Shown here: positions 55,441-64,000 of the stretch, piece after piece
Position numbering within the stretch: the stretch's first letter is position 1
How the letters are laid out: each line of letters begins with the position of its first letter
Origin: Bacteroidota bacterium
GTDB lineage: Bacteria > Bacteroidota > Bacteroidia > Bacteroidales > FEN-979
Direction of reading: 5' to 3'
Length of the DNA: 64,000 nt
Assembly (NCBI GenBank): GCA_026391835.1
Contig: JAPLDF010000065.1
Span: forward strand, 62,001 to 126,000
The notes under the pieces: generated by a model
What the model saw: the letters and a program-made list of their open reading frames with translations, nothing else
The model's database searches: none
Told to the model about the DNA's origin: nothing
Made by a program: the position numbers and the translations under genes

Positions 55441-57099
55441 ATGAAACAATTCTCCAAAAAGATCAGGGGTATCGGGCTGATCCAACTCAACAATAGCTTC
55501 CTGATGTTTTGCCTGCTGTTGATCGCTGCATTTTACGGGTGCCGGAAAGATTTCCAGTTCGACAAGGTTAAAAACCTGTCATGGAACCCCGATTTTGCAG
55601 TTCCGCTGGTAAATGACACCATCACGCTGAGGAAAATCCTGACACAGGGCCACGCAGGCGACAACCTGAAAATTGACGAAAGCGGTGATATCTCCATTCT
55701 TTACTACTTCAACAGCGACGCCTTCAGGCTCAGGCCCGCAGATCTAATCAGGCTTTCACCTGCCTCTTTTGCTTTCCAGCACCAGATTTCACAGGTTGAG
55801 CAGGAAACACTGGGTATATCCGACCTCATCCTTCCGCCAGTAACCTTTAACCTTCCTCTTGTTATAAATAACCCGCAAATCACGGTGACCAAGTTAACTG
55901 TAAAAGTTGGCAGCATAATGGTGCGTACCAGCCACACCTTCAGCAATTCCGGATCCCTCACCACAACTTTCCTGAACGCAACGAAAAACGGGCTCCCCTT
56001 TTCCTTCAAAGTTGAACCATTTTCTGACGGGCCTAAAGAGACAAAAATTGACATTTCAGGGGTCACATTCGACCTCTCTTCCTCACCAAATGTTCTTTCG
56101 GCAAAGGTTGAAGGTGTATTGAAGCAATCGGGTGAGCCTGTTGCAGGTGACCAGATGCGTGCCGACTTTGAGGTTGCCATCGATACCATCGGCTGGTTTG
56201 AAGGGTACCTGGGACAACAAACCTTTGATAATCTTAAAGATACCGTTGATGTCCGTGTTTTCAACAATGCCTACACGCTGGGAGAGGTCTATTTCATGGA
56301 TCCGCAGGATTCCATCACCATCGTGAACTCGATCGGCGTTCCCGCTGAGATCACGATCGAAAAAATGGTTGCGATCAATGATGCCTCGGGCACTTCACTG
56401 GATATTGCAAACAGGCTGGGCTCCGGTTCTGTGCTGCCGGTTCCCTCCCCGTTGATTACCTCTACATTGCCTGCAATATCAACCCTCGCGCATACAAATG
56501 CAAATACAGGCAATGCAATGAATGATTTTTTCAATGTGAAGCCCGATCATGTTGCTTTCCAGGTAAAAACCGTCATCAACCCGGCTGGCAACAGGAACAA
56601 TTTTTTCTCGGATACCAGTTCGTTTTTCGGGGACCTTCGGGTGAAACTGCCACTATGGGGGCATTTTGATCACCTTACTTTCCAGGATACATTTGACCTG
56701 GTCATCAACAAGCCCGAGGAACTTGAACATCTTGAATTCCGTACCGATATTTCAAACGGGCTGCCGCTCACCGCGCTGATGCAGATATATTTTACAGATG
56801 AAAACTACAACAAAAAAGATTCCTTGGCCGGGGATGACATGATCCTCATCCGTGAAGCTCCCGTCGATCCTTCAACCTATCTTCCGTACCCTGATCAGTA
56901 TGGGGTGAAAGACACCACCTATATCCTGAACACCCAAAGGATGTTAAACCTGCAAAATGTCAAAAAGATGCTGGTCAAGGCGGTACTGAATTCTGCCGAC
57001 AACGGGCATGCGGATGTCAAACTCAGGGCAAGCCAGGCGCTTAAACTCAACTTTTCGGCCAGGGCGAAACTGCGGAAAACAATTGAAACAGGCAAGTAA
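55441..57099 (+). CDS. Predicted surface lipoprotein, unknown function
   Basis: 552 residues. Lipoprotein signal with 'LIAAFYGC' (Cys at about 35). The mature part starts 'RKDFQFDKVKNLSWNPDFAVPLVNDT', quoted in part, and is rich in beta strands and Ser/Thr/Asn throughout, with no enzyme motif. 'SWNPDFAVPLVND' resembles the start of a group of Bacteroidota lipoproteins I cannot name. The next gene, a DUF5723 barrel, starts 22 bp on, so the two are likely a surface pair. Confidence 0.65.
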   Translation: MKQFSKKIRGIGLIQLNNSFLMFCLLLIAAFYGCRKDFQFDKVKNLSWNPDFAVPLVNDTITLRKILTQGHAGDNLKIDESGDISILYYFNSDAFRLRPADLIRLSPASFAFQHQISQVEQETLGISDLILPPVTFNLPLVINNPQITVTKLTVKVGSIMVRTSHTFSNSGSLTTTFLNATKNGLPFSFKVEPFSDGPKETKIDISGVTFDLSSSPNVLSAKVEGVLKQSGEPVAGDQMRADFEVAIDTIGWFEGYLGQQTFDNLKDTVDVRVFNNAYTLGEVYFMDPQDSITIVNSIGVPAEITIEKMVAINDASGTSLDIANRLGSGSVLPVPSPLITSTLPAISTLAHTNANTGNAMNDFFNVKPDHVAFQVKTVINPAGNRNNFFSDTSSFFGDLRVKLPLWGHFDHLTFQDTFDLVINKPEELEHLEFRTDISNGLPLTALMQIYFTDENYNKKDSLAGDDMILIREAPVDPSTYLPYPDQYGVKDTTYILNTQRMLNLQNVKKMLVKAVLNSADNGHADVKLRASQALKLNFSARAKLRKTIETGK

Positions 57100-57121
57100 C
57101 AACGATTTAAAACAGACAAAC

Positions 57122-58540
57122 ATGAAAAATAGAGCAGTTTGTTATGCGGTCATCTGTTGTTTGCTTGGCCTCGCACCTGTCAGAATATTTGCACAGCATG
57201 ATCTGGGCCTGTACAACATGCAGATCATCCCCCAACGTATCTTCCAGAACCCGGCATTCATACCCGAACAACGTTTTTACATCGGCATCCCGGTGCTGTC
57301 GGGTATTCAATCGGCTTATACGATTCCTTTTTCATACAACGATGTGATTGAACGAGATTCCTACGATTCGGTCACCTTCAAGGTCGAAAATTTCCTGGGG
57401 AAAATTGCCAAAAACGACAAATTCAGGGTATATTCAAACGTGGAAATATTATCCCTGGGAACCCAACTCGCCAAAGGAAGGTTTTTCCTCGGTTTCAGCA
57501 TACGGGAAAGGATATCCCAGCACCTCATGATCCCTGAAAATTTAGGCAACCTGTTGTGGTATGGTAATGCAGCCCCCCAGCTTTTTGGTCAGTATGCCAA
57601 CATTTCTCCCTCTGTTGACTTTACGGCATTCGATGAATACGGCGCATCCTTTTCAGGTTATGCCATTCACAATAAGATGACCTGGGGAGCCCGGCTGAAG
57701 TACCTTGCCGGCAGGGTCAATGCCACAACCACCCGGTCGGAATTCGAGGTTTACACCGATACCGGCAGTTACCAGATCCGCATGCGGTCGGATTTTGAAA
57801 TGAAGACATCGGAAATCCACGACATTGAGCATTATATGGATAAGCGGGTATCTTCGCTTGTCTTCCCGGGGAACAACGGTTTTGGCATCGACCTCGGGGC
57901 AAGTTACCAGGTAAATGACCATATCGGTGTGAGTGCCAGCGTGCTGGACATTGGCTTTATCAACTGGAACTCAAACACAATGACGCTCGTCAGCCGCCAT
58001 CCCGGTGAAGAAGTTTCTTTCAATGGCCTGACTTTGAAGGATTTTACAGATATGATCGGTGATTTGGAATCCTTTGGTCGAAAACTCTCTGACAGTATCC
58101 TCGAACAGGCGAAAATTGATACGGTATACGGTCAGAAATATACCACCTGGCTGCCGGTCAGGTATAATATCGGCGGCACCTATGCACTCAATGATCACCA
58201 CCATTTCAACCTCCTGTTCAATGGTGTTTCATGGGATCATCATTTTTATCCCGCCATGTCGGTTTCCTATTATTACCAGCTTCCGCGCATCCTGGGAGTG
58301 ATGGTATCCTACAACATCTTCAACCGCCAGTTCACCAACATAGGCGCCGGGCTCAGCGTCAATGCAGGCCCGGTGCAGTTGTATATTATATCCGACAATC
58401 TTCCCGGGCTGATCTATTATCGCGGATCAGACAGCTATTCAATCCAGTTTGGGATCAACATTGCCATCGGCAAAAAGAAGGCGGTTGTCGCGGCAGAACA
58501 GGCACCACAGGCTGATCCTGCAAATAAAACACAGGAATAA
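57122..58540 (+). CDS. DUF5723 family outer-membrane protein
   Basis: 472 residues from the ATG at 57122, which gives a signal peptide (about 1-23); longer starts would overlap the lipoprotein gene. The mature start 'LGLYNMQIIPQRIFQNPAFI' with its 'NPAF' motif and barrel-like strands is typical of DUF5723, related in look to the PorP/SprF family of type IX secretion accessory barrels. It ends with a charged Ala-rich tail. Probably partners the upstream lipoprotein at the outer membrane. Confidence 0.8.
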   Translation: MKNRAVCYAVICCLLGLAPVRIFAQHDLGLYNMQIIPQRIFQNPAFIPEQRFYIGIPVLSGIQSAYTIPFSYNDVIERDSYDSVTFKVENFLGKIAKNDKFRVYSNVEILSLGTQLAKGRFFLGFSIRERISQHLMIPENLGNLLWYGNAAPQLFGQYANISPSVDFTAFDEYGASFSGYAIHNKMTWGARLKYLAGRVNATTTRSEFEVYTDTGSYQIRMRSDFEMKTSEIHDIEHYMDKRVSSLVFPGNNGFGIDLGASYQVNDHIGVSASVLDIGFINWNSNTMTLVSRHPGEEVSFNGLTLKDFTDMIGDLESFGRKLSDSILEQAKIDTVYGQKYTTWLPVRYNIGGTYALNDHHHFNLLFNGVSWDHHFYPAMSVSYYYQLPRILGVMVSYNIFNRQFTNIGAGLSVNAGPVQLYIISDNLPGLIYYRGSDSYSIQFGINIAIGKKKAVVAAEQAPQADPANKTQE

Positions 58541-58588
58541 GGGGGACGATGCCTTACGGCACAACCTGCCATTGTACCCAAAAACGTG

Positions 58589-58596
58589 TATTTTTG
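58589..58596 (+). promoter_or_regulatory. Candidate -7 element of mtaB
   Basis: TATTTTTG matches TAnnTTTG and ends 4 bp before the mtaB ATG at 58601, which would make the message leaderless. No -33 TTTG seen. Confidence 0.4.
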
Positions 58597-58600
58597 CAGG

Positions 58601-59974
58601 ATGAATTCAAAATCCATCGCATTCCATCATTTTGGCTGCAAGGTAAATTTCGCAGAGGCGTCCGCGCTGTCGAGGCAATTCCAGGAACACGGGTTCGAGG
58701 TAAAGGATTTTCACGATCCGGCGGATGTATATGTGATCAGCACCTGCGTGGTTACGACCGTTGCAGAAAAAAAATGCCGGGCTGCCATCCGCCAGGCGCA
58801 CAAGATAAATCCCAATGCCACGATCGCGGTCATCGGCTGCTTTTCGGAACTGAAACCCGGGGAACTGGCCAAAATGGAAGGTGTCGACCTTGTACTGGGA
58901 CACACCGCCAAATTCCGGCTTCTCGAAGAACTTGCCCGGCTATATCCTTCCGATACCATTGCACCTGCCAGTCACGTTGGTAATGAATCACATTCCAAGT
59001 TACCGGAACCTTCTGAACCCGCCAGCGAATACCACGGTGGGCTCACAGCCCCCGTCAAACCAGCCCGTGATGCTTTCATTCCATCCTTTTCATTTGGCGA
59101 CCGTACGCGCTCGTTTTTGAAAATCCAGGATGGATGCGACTATTACTGCACATATTGCACCATTCCGCTGGCCCGGGGCCGCAGCCGCAGCGATACGGTT
59201 GAAAATGCAGTGAAAAACACCCGTGAAATTTTATCGAACGGGATCAGGGAGATCGTGCTTACCGGGGTGAACATCGGCGACTTCGGAAGACACCAGGGAG
59301 AGACCTTCATCCAGCTCATCACTGCGCTTGACAAGGTGGAAGGGATGAACCGCATCCGGATTTCATCCATTGAACCCGATCTGCTCACCAATGAGATCAT
59401 CGGGTTTGTTGCTTCGTCGGCCAGTTTCCTGCCACATTTTCACATCCCGTTGCAGTCGGGATGCAACAAAATACTCAAGGCGATGCACCGCAGGTACACC
59501 CGCGAACTCTATGCTTCCCGCGTGCAGAAGATCCGGGAGCTGATGCCGGGGGCCTGCATTGCAGCCGATGTCATCGTTGGATTCCCGGGTGAGACCGACG
59601 AAGATTTTACCGACACGTTCGACTTCCTAAGCAACCTTGCTATTTCCTACCTGCATGTGTTCACTTATTCAAAGCGTGAGAACACGGCTGCTGCGGGAAT
59701 GGGAGCTCCTGTTCCTGAAAAGGTAAAGAAAGAACGCAGCGAAGCCCTGCATAAACTGTCGGATGCCAAGAAACACCAGTTCTACCTTGAAAACCGCGGC
59801 TCGGAAGCGATGGTCCTCTTCGAATCTGACAATTCGCAAGGATTTATGCATGGATTCACCGAAAACTACATCAGGGTAAAAACCGGTTTCAATCCGGAAT
59901 ATGTCAACCGCATCCTGCCTGTAAAACTTGAAAATTTAACGGAGGATGGCTACCTGGTGACCGTCAATTCTTAA
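58601..59974 (+). CDS. mtaB: tRNA t6A37 methylthiotransferase MtaB
   Basis: 457 residues. Adds a methylthio group to t6A at position 37 of tRNAs decoding ANN codons. N-terminal UPF0004 domain with cluster cysteines Cys13 ('FGCKVN'), Cys49 ('STCVVT') and Cys80 ('IGCFSE'); radical SAM motif CDYYCTYC (Cys179, 183, 186); and a TRAM domain at the end. 'GCKVN' points to MtaB rather than MiaB ('GCQMN'). ATG 58601 is preferred to a GTG at 58586, which lies before the -7 element. Confidence 0.93.
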   Translation: MNSKSIAFHHFGCKVNFAEASALSRQFQEHGFEVKDFHDPADVYVISTCVVTTVAEKKCRAAIRQAHKINPNATIAVIGCFSELKPGELAKMEGVDLVLGHTAKFRLLEELARLYPSDTIAPASHVGNESHSKLPEPSEPASEYHGGLTAPVKPARDAFIPSFSFGDRTRSFLKIQDGCDYYCTYCTIPLARGRSRSDTVENAVKNTREILSNGIREIVLTGVNIGDFGRHQGETFIQLITALDKVEGMNRIRISSIEPDLLTNEIIGFVASSASFLPHFHIPLQSGCNKILKAMHRRYTRELYASRVQKIRELMPGACIAADVIVGFPGETDEDFTDTFDFLSNLAISYLHVFTYSKRENTAAAGMGAPVPEKVKKERSEALHKLSDAKKHQFYLENRGSEAMVLFESDNSQGFMHGFTENYIRVKTGFNPEYVNRILPVKLENLTEDGYLVTVNS

Positions 59975-60117
59975 AAACCAATGGGAAGGATGTTGGAGTT
60001 GCAAGTGCGGGTAATTCAAACTCAATGTCAATCTCTCCCAATCGTAAATGTAAAGGAGATAAACAAGGGAAATTTCGTAAAATGAGTATTAAGGCGTTAC
60101 TTTGCAACCTGAAATAG

Positions 60118-60921
60118 ATGCACATGAACTTAGAAAAATTGACATACCAGGTTTGCGAATTGGTTGTAAAAACAGGGGAATTTCTGAAGGCGGAGATATC
60201 AAAGCTGAACACGACAGATATTCAGTCGAAGGGGCTTCATAATTATGTGACCTGGGTGGATAAGGAATCGGAGCGGCGCATTGTTGAGGAACTTTCAAAG
60301 TTATTGCCCGGCAGCGGGTTCATCGCCGAGGAGAACCAGGCGCTGCAACCCGGTGATTTTACATGGGTCATCGATCCCCTCGACGGAACGACAAACTTCA
60401 TCCATGGCGTTCCGCTCTATTGCATCAGTATCGGGCTGATGCACCAGGAAGAGACCATCCTGGGGATTATCTACGAGCCAAACCTTAAGGAGTGTTTTTA
60501 TACCTGGAAATCGGCCCCGGCATACCTTAACCGTGAGATCATCCATGTATCGCAGACGCCATTGATCAACGAGGCCCTCTTTGCCACCGGTTTCCCCTAT
60601 TATGATTACAACCGCCTTGACGATTACCTTGCTATTTTCAAACACCTGTTGCAAAACAGCGCCGGTGCCCGCCGCCTGGGATCTGCCGCAGCCGACCTTG
60701 CTTATACTGCCTGCGGCCGGTACGACGGTTTCTTTGAATATGGCCTGAGCCCCTGGGATGTAAATGCAGGCGGTTTGCTGGTCAAAAATGCAGGGGGCAT
60801 TGTGACTGATTTTCGTGGCACAGAAAACTATACCTTTGGAAAACAAATCATCGCTACAAACAACTATATTTATACTGAATTTTTTAAACTATTTGACGCA
60901 TGGAAACACGAATTGAATTAA
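60118..60921 (+). CDS. suhB: Inositol monophosphatase family protein
   Basis: 267 residues (ATG at 60124 also possible). Metal-dependent phosphatase of the IMPase/SuhB family. Metal ligands: Glu71 in 'FIAEEN', Asp86 and Asp89 in '[12 protein letters not shown]', and Asp214 in 'WDVNAGG'. Acts on inositol-1-phosphate or related sugar or nucleotide phosphates; in E. coli SuhB also affects RNA polymerase. Its last 22 bp overlap the next gene, a macro-domain protein. Confidence 0.92.
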   Translation: MHMNLEKLTYQVCELVVKTGEFLKAEISKLNTTDIQSKGLHNYVTWVDKESERRIVEELSKLLPGSGFIAEENQALQPGDFTWVIDPLDGTTNFIHGVPLYCISIGLMHQEETILGIIYEPNLKECFYTWKSAPAYLNREIIHVSQTPLINEALFATGFPYYDYNRLDDYLAIFKHLLQNSAGARRLGSAAADLAYTACGRYDGFFEYGLSPWDVNAGGLLVKNAGGIVTDFRGTENYTFGKQIIATNNYIYTEFFKLFDAWKHELN

Positions 60922-61409
60922 TCCGGGGTGACATTACCAAACTTAAGGTAGATGCTATTGTAAATGCTGCCAACCCTTCCCTGCTGGGAGGCGGCGGTGT
61001 TGACGGAGCCATTCACAAAGCAGCCGGACCGGGTTTGCTTGAGGTGTGCCAGCTTCTCGGAGGCTGCAAGACCGGCGAAGCAAAAATCACAAAGGGATAT
61101 AAACTGCCTGCCCAGTTTGTGATCCATACCGTTGGACCGGTTTGGGGGGTCGGCGACCGTCACGAGGAAGAACTCCTGGCAAGCTGCTACCGCAAGAGCC
61201 TTGCGCAGGCAACTGTTCATGACTGCAAAATCATTGCATTCCCTAACATTTCAACAGGGGTGTACCATTTTCCAAAAGAACTGGCAGCCTCCATCGCCAT
61301 CCGCGAGGTAAAAGACTATCTGTCAGCCAATCCAGTGCCCGAAAAGGTGATCTTTGTGTGTTATGACGAGGACAATTTAGCAATCTACCAGCAATTGCTT
61401 AACCAGTAA
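60900..61409 (+). CDS. Macro-domain ADP-ribose hydrolase
   Basis: 169 residues, a single macro domain of the MacroD/YmdB type. '[20 protein letters not shown]' (about 14-33) and '[12 protein letters not shown]' are the ADP-ribose-binding loops; the members of this group remove the acetyl group from O-acetyl-ADP-ribose and take ADP-ribose off acidic residues. Translationally coupled to suhB by the overlap. Cytoplasmic. Confidence 0.93.
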   Translation: METRIELIRGDITKLKVDAIVNAANPSLLGGGGVDGAIHKAAGPGLLEVCQLLGGCKTGEAKITKGYKLPAQFVIHTVGPVWGVGDRHEEELLASCYRKSLAQATVHDCKIIAFPNISTGVYHFPKELAASIAIREVKDYLSANPVPEKVIFVCYDEDNLAIYQQLLNQ

Positions 61410-61455
61410 TTTGCAGTGTTCGTCGATTAAATAGCCAGATTGCTGTAACTTCTCC

Positions 61456-61463
61456 TATTTTTG
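61456..61463 (+). promoter_or_regulatory. Candidate -7 element of the DUF5916 gene
   Basis: TATTTTTG, 16 bp before the ATG at 61480; no clear -33 TTTG. Confidence 0.4.
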
Positions 61464-61479
61464 GCTGTCTGTTGTCCAT

Positions 61480-63948
61480 ATGAAAGCATTTCTGCTCTTC
61501 TTCTGTATTTTTTTTTCCGGAATGGTTGTTTTCCCGCAAGCGGCAAAGAAAACTGTGAATGCTATTCCGGTAAATGAAGCAGTAAAGGTGGATGGTGTTC
61601 TTGACGAAATTATCTGGAAATCAGCCCCTGTAGCCACGGATTTTATACAGCGGGAGCCCTACAACGGTAAAGCGGCAACCTTTTCCACCGAGGTGAGGTT
61701 CGTCTACGATAACAGCGGCCTCTATATCGGGGCGACCATGTTCGACCCTCACCCCGACAGCATTCCAGCGCAACTTGGACTCAGGGATGCCACCTCGCTG
61801 AATGCCGATAATTTCATCTTTGTGGTAAGTCCGTTCAACGACGGGCTCAACGCTTTCTGTTTCCTGGTTTTTGCCTCCGATGTTCAGTCCGATTTCAAAC
61901 TAGCCGCCGACCGTGAAGACGATTTCAGCTGGGATGCAGTCTGGCTCAGCAAGGCACGAAAAAACGCACAGGGCTGGGTTGTTGAGATGAAGATCCCCTA
62001 CTCGGCAATCCGTTTTCCAATCAAGCCCATCCAGGAATGGGGCATCAATTGCCAGCGCCAGGTCAGGAGATTCAGGGAGGTCGATACCTGGAACCTTGTT
62101 GACTCAAAAGTTTCCGGTTACGTCAATCAGAGTGGCCGGCTCGAAGGTATCCGGGACATCAAACCTCCGCTACGGCTTTCGGTTTCACCCTATCTGTCGG
62201 GATACCTGCAAAACAGCCCGGGGGAACATGAATATGACTTTTCCTACAATTATGGCGCCGACCTCAAATACGGCATCAACCAGAGTTTCACCCTAGACAT
62301 GACGCTCATCCCCGATTTCGGGCAGGTGCGGTCGGATGACAAAGTATACAACTTCTCCCCTTTTGAAATCCAGTATGACGAACGCCGCCAGTTTTTTACC
62401 GAAGGAACAGAATTATTCAACAAGGGGGGCCTCTTTTATTCCAGGCGGATTGGTTCTGAGCCCAAAGGGTATGGAAATGCGGAGAGTGAATGCAAGACCA
62501 ACGAACAGGTCACGGATAATCCGAACCAGACGAAACTGATCAATGCTTCAAAAATTTCAGGCCGCACCAGCGGTGGCCTCGGGATCGGCGTGTTCAACGC
62601 CATGTCGGCAAACACCTGGGCAACCGTCAGGGACACTGTTACGGGCGTAAGCAGGCGCATCCTCACACAGGGTTTTACCAACTACAATAGTTTTGTACTC
62701 GATCAAAACCTGAAAAACAATTCGTACATCGATTTCCTCAACACCAACTATTTCATGCCAACAGAGGGTTATACGGCCAATGTTACCGGCACTTCATTCA
62801 AATTTGCCAATAAAAAGTACACCTATGCATTCATTGGTGATGGATTCATCAGCCAGAAATACTACAGCCACGATGCGCCCGAACTTGGGTACCACTACTC
62901 ACTGACCTATGGTAAAATCGCGGGAAACTTCCGGTTCAATTATGCCCAACTCCTGGAAACGAAAACCTATGATCCGAACGACATGGGATTCAATCCGATC
63001 AACAACCGTTTCAACAACACGCTTTCAATGCAGTACAACATCTATGAACCATTCTGGAAGGTGTTGAACTGGTACAATTTTTTCCAGGTCAGTTACAAAA
63101 CCCTTTATGACGGCTTCCGGTACACTTCGTTTGAATTCTATTTGGAGAGCAATACAACGACCAAAAAGCATTTGTCGATGGGAGTCTACACCAATTTCTC
63201 CCCGGTAGAGTCGCACGACTATTATGAGCCGCGGGTCGACGGCTGGATGTACATCTCCCCTGCCTATGGCAATTTTACCTACTGGATTTCGACGGACTAC
63301 CGGAAAAAATTCGCCCTAGATCTGGCGCTGACCGGGTACCTTGCGCCGAAAATAAAATCGTCGGCTTATGGGCTGAATATTGAACCAAGGTATCGTATCT
63401 CCGACAGGATCATGCTGTTGTATCATTTTTATTTCGAGAATATCCTGAATGATGTCGGTTATGTCGACACCATGACTGCCACCCCCGGCAATCCTGACAT
63501 CTATTTCGGTCGCCGCGACCGGCAAAGCATTACAAACATTCTGGAAGCGAATTACATGATCACCAGCGCCATGAGCATTGATTTGAGGGCCCGGCATTAC
63601 TGGGTTTCGGCACCTTACTACTCCTTTTCAATACTCCGGCCCGACGGGACGCTGGAGCCTGCCAGTTATCCAAACGATCCTGATGTCAACTACAACCTCT
63701 TCAACATTGACCTCACCTATATCTGGAATTTTGCCCCAGGAAGCCAGATCTCGGTCATGTGGAAGAATGCGATCAACACGTTTGATCACGATATTGAGCC
63801 TGATTTCGCCCGGAATTTTGGCAGAACAATCACATCACCGGCATCGAACAGTTTCTCAATCAGGATATTATATTATCTTGATGCACTCTACTTTAAGAAG
63901 AAACGAAGTAGCGAAATAGCAAAATTATCAGGGCAGGGTTTTGACTGA
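61480..63948 (+). CDS. DUF5916/CBM9-like outer-membrane protein
   Basis: 822 residues with a signal peptide (about 1-20). Residues about 27-215 form a CBM9-like carbohydrate-binding domain ('KVDGVLDEIIWKSAPVATDF', 'VRFVYDNSGLYIGATMFDP', 'WVVEMKIPYSAIRF'). The rest is a DUF5916 region: 'DFGQVRSDDKVYNFSPFEI' followed by strands that look like an outer-membrane barrel. Common in Bacteroidota and linked to carbohydrate or peptide surface handling; no function proven. The gene ends with an AGCGAAAT-like run, and the remaining 52 bp to the window edge show no gene. Confidence 0.9.
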   Translation: MKAFLLFFCIFFSGMVVFPQAAKKTVNAIPVNEAVKVDGVLDEIIWKSAPVATDFIQREPYNGKAATFSTEVRFVYDNSGLYIGATMFDPHPDSIPAQLGLRDATSLNADNFIFVVSPFNDGLNAFCFLVFASDVQSDFKLAADREDDFSWDAVWLSKARKNAQGWVVEMKIPYSAIRFPIKPIQEWGINCQRQVRRFREVDTWNLVDSKVSGYVNQSGRLEGIRDIKPPLRLSVSPYLSGYLQNSPGEHEYDFSYNYGADLKYGINQSFTLDMTLIPDFGQVRSDDKVYNFSPFEIQYDERRQFFTEGTELFNKGGLFYSRRIGSEPKGYGNAESECKTNEQVTDNPNQTKLINASKISGRTSGGLGIGVFNAMSANTWATVRDTVTGVSRRILTQGFTNYNSFVLDQNLKNNSYIDFLNTNYFMPTEGYTANVTGTSFKFANKKYTYAFIGDGFISQKYYSHDAPELGYHYSLTYGKIAGNFRFNYAQLLETKTYDPNDMGFNPINNRFNNTLSMQYNIYEPFWKVLNWYNFFQVSYKTLYDGFRYTSFEFYLESNTTTKKHLSMGVYTNFSPVESHDYYEPRVDGWMYISPAYGNFTYWISTDYRKKFALDLALTGYLAPKIKSSAYGLNIEPRYRISDRIMLLYHFYFENILNDVGYVDTMTATPGNPDIYFGRRDRQSITNILEANYMITSAMSIDLRARHYWVSAPYYSFSILRPDGTLEPASYPNDPDVNYNLFNIDLTYIWNFAPGSQISVMWKNAINTFDHDIEPDFARNFGRTITSPASNSFSIRILYYLDALYFKKKRSSEIAKLSGQGFD

Positions 63949-64000
63949 AAGGATGGGGTGGATCTCACGTCCGTTTTTTGCACATCCGCGCAGCCACCAG

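Overview
The window looks like a chromosomal segment from an anaerobic member of the Bacteroidota, probably near the Bacteroidales. The evidence is a 287-residue primary sigma factor of the Bacteroidota type, promoter-like TAnnTTTG (-7) elements ahead of many genes, a surface protein with a gliding/type IX secretion C-terminal domain, DUF5063, DUF5723 and DUF5916 family proteins, and a HydG [FeFe]-hydrogenase maturase. I saw no rRNA, tRNA, CRISPR array, phage or insertion sequence. Most of the window is ordinary housekeeping DNA; the interest lies in a few accessory modules and in the short tandem repeats that decorate gene ends.

Layout. 1-3.5 kb: end of a phospho-sugar mutase and an outer-membrane barrel. 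3.5-7.6 kb: a carbamoyltransferase / small membrane protein / SxtJ-like module, divergent from an SGNH (AlgX-like) hydrolase. 7.6-14.5 kb: DUF5063, a TPR lipoprotein, recA, bcp, nth, an FAD oxidoreductase, a type IX cargo protein and a CoA-binding protein. 14.6-23.5 kb: clpB, a MORN-repeat protein, recR, a ribbon-helix-helix-like protein, glmM, a TPR protein, phosphosulfolactate synthase and aroE. 23.5-32.2 kb: a probable trans-envelope electron conduit. 32.2-43 kb: DUF4342, aldehyde dehydrogenase, SDR, rpsO, pnp, rpoD, rpe, an HD hydrolase, a universal stress protein and ligA. 43-48.5 kb: a membrane protein/winged-helix pair, then a minus-strand ECF sigma/anti-sigma operon with beta-helix and transglutaminase proteins. 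48.6-55.2 kb: an EamA transporter, hydG with two TM1266-type regulators around a histidine kinase, carbamate kinase and a second EamA transporter. 55.4-64 kb: a lipoprotein/DUF5723 pair, mtaB, suhB, a macro-domain protein and a DUF5916 protein.

The most interesting system is at 23.5-31.3 kb. A five-gene same-strand cluster encodes a cytochrome b-like inner-membrane protein, a membrane-anchored FeS/FAD oxidoreductase, a 20-haem and a 28-haem cytochrome c whose genes overlap, and a predicted outer-membrane beta-barrel. Together these could carry electrons from NAD(P)H or quinol across the whole envelope. This is inferred from family features and gene order, not proven.

Other points of note are an sxtIJK-like carbamoylation module without other saxitoxin genes, a hydG-TM1266-kinase-TM1266 operon, and 7-8 bp tandem arrays sitting at stop codons, including one inverted array fitted exactly between the stop codons of two convergent genes.
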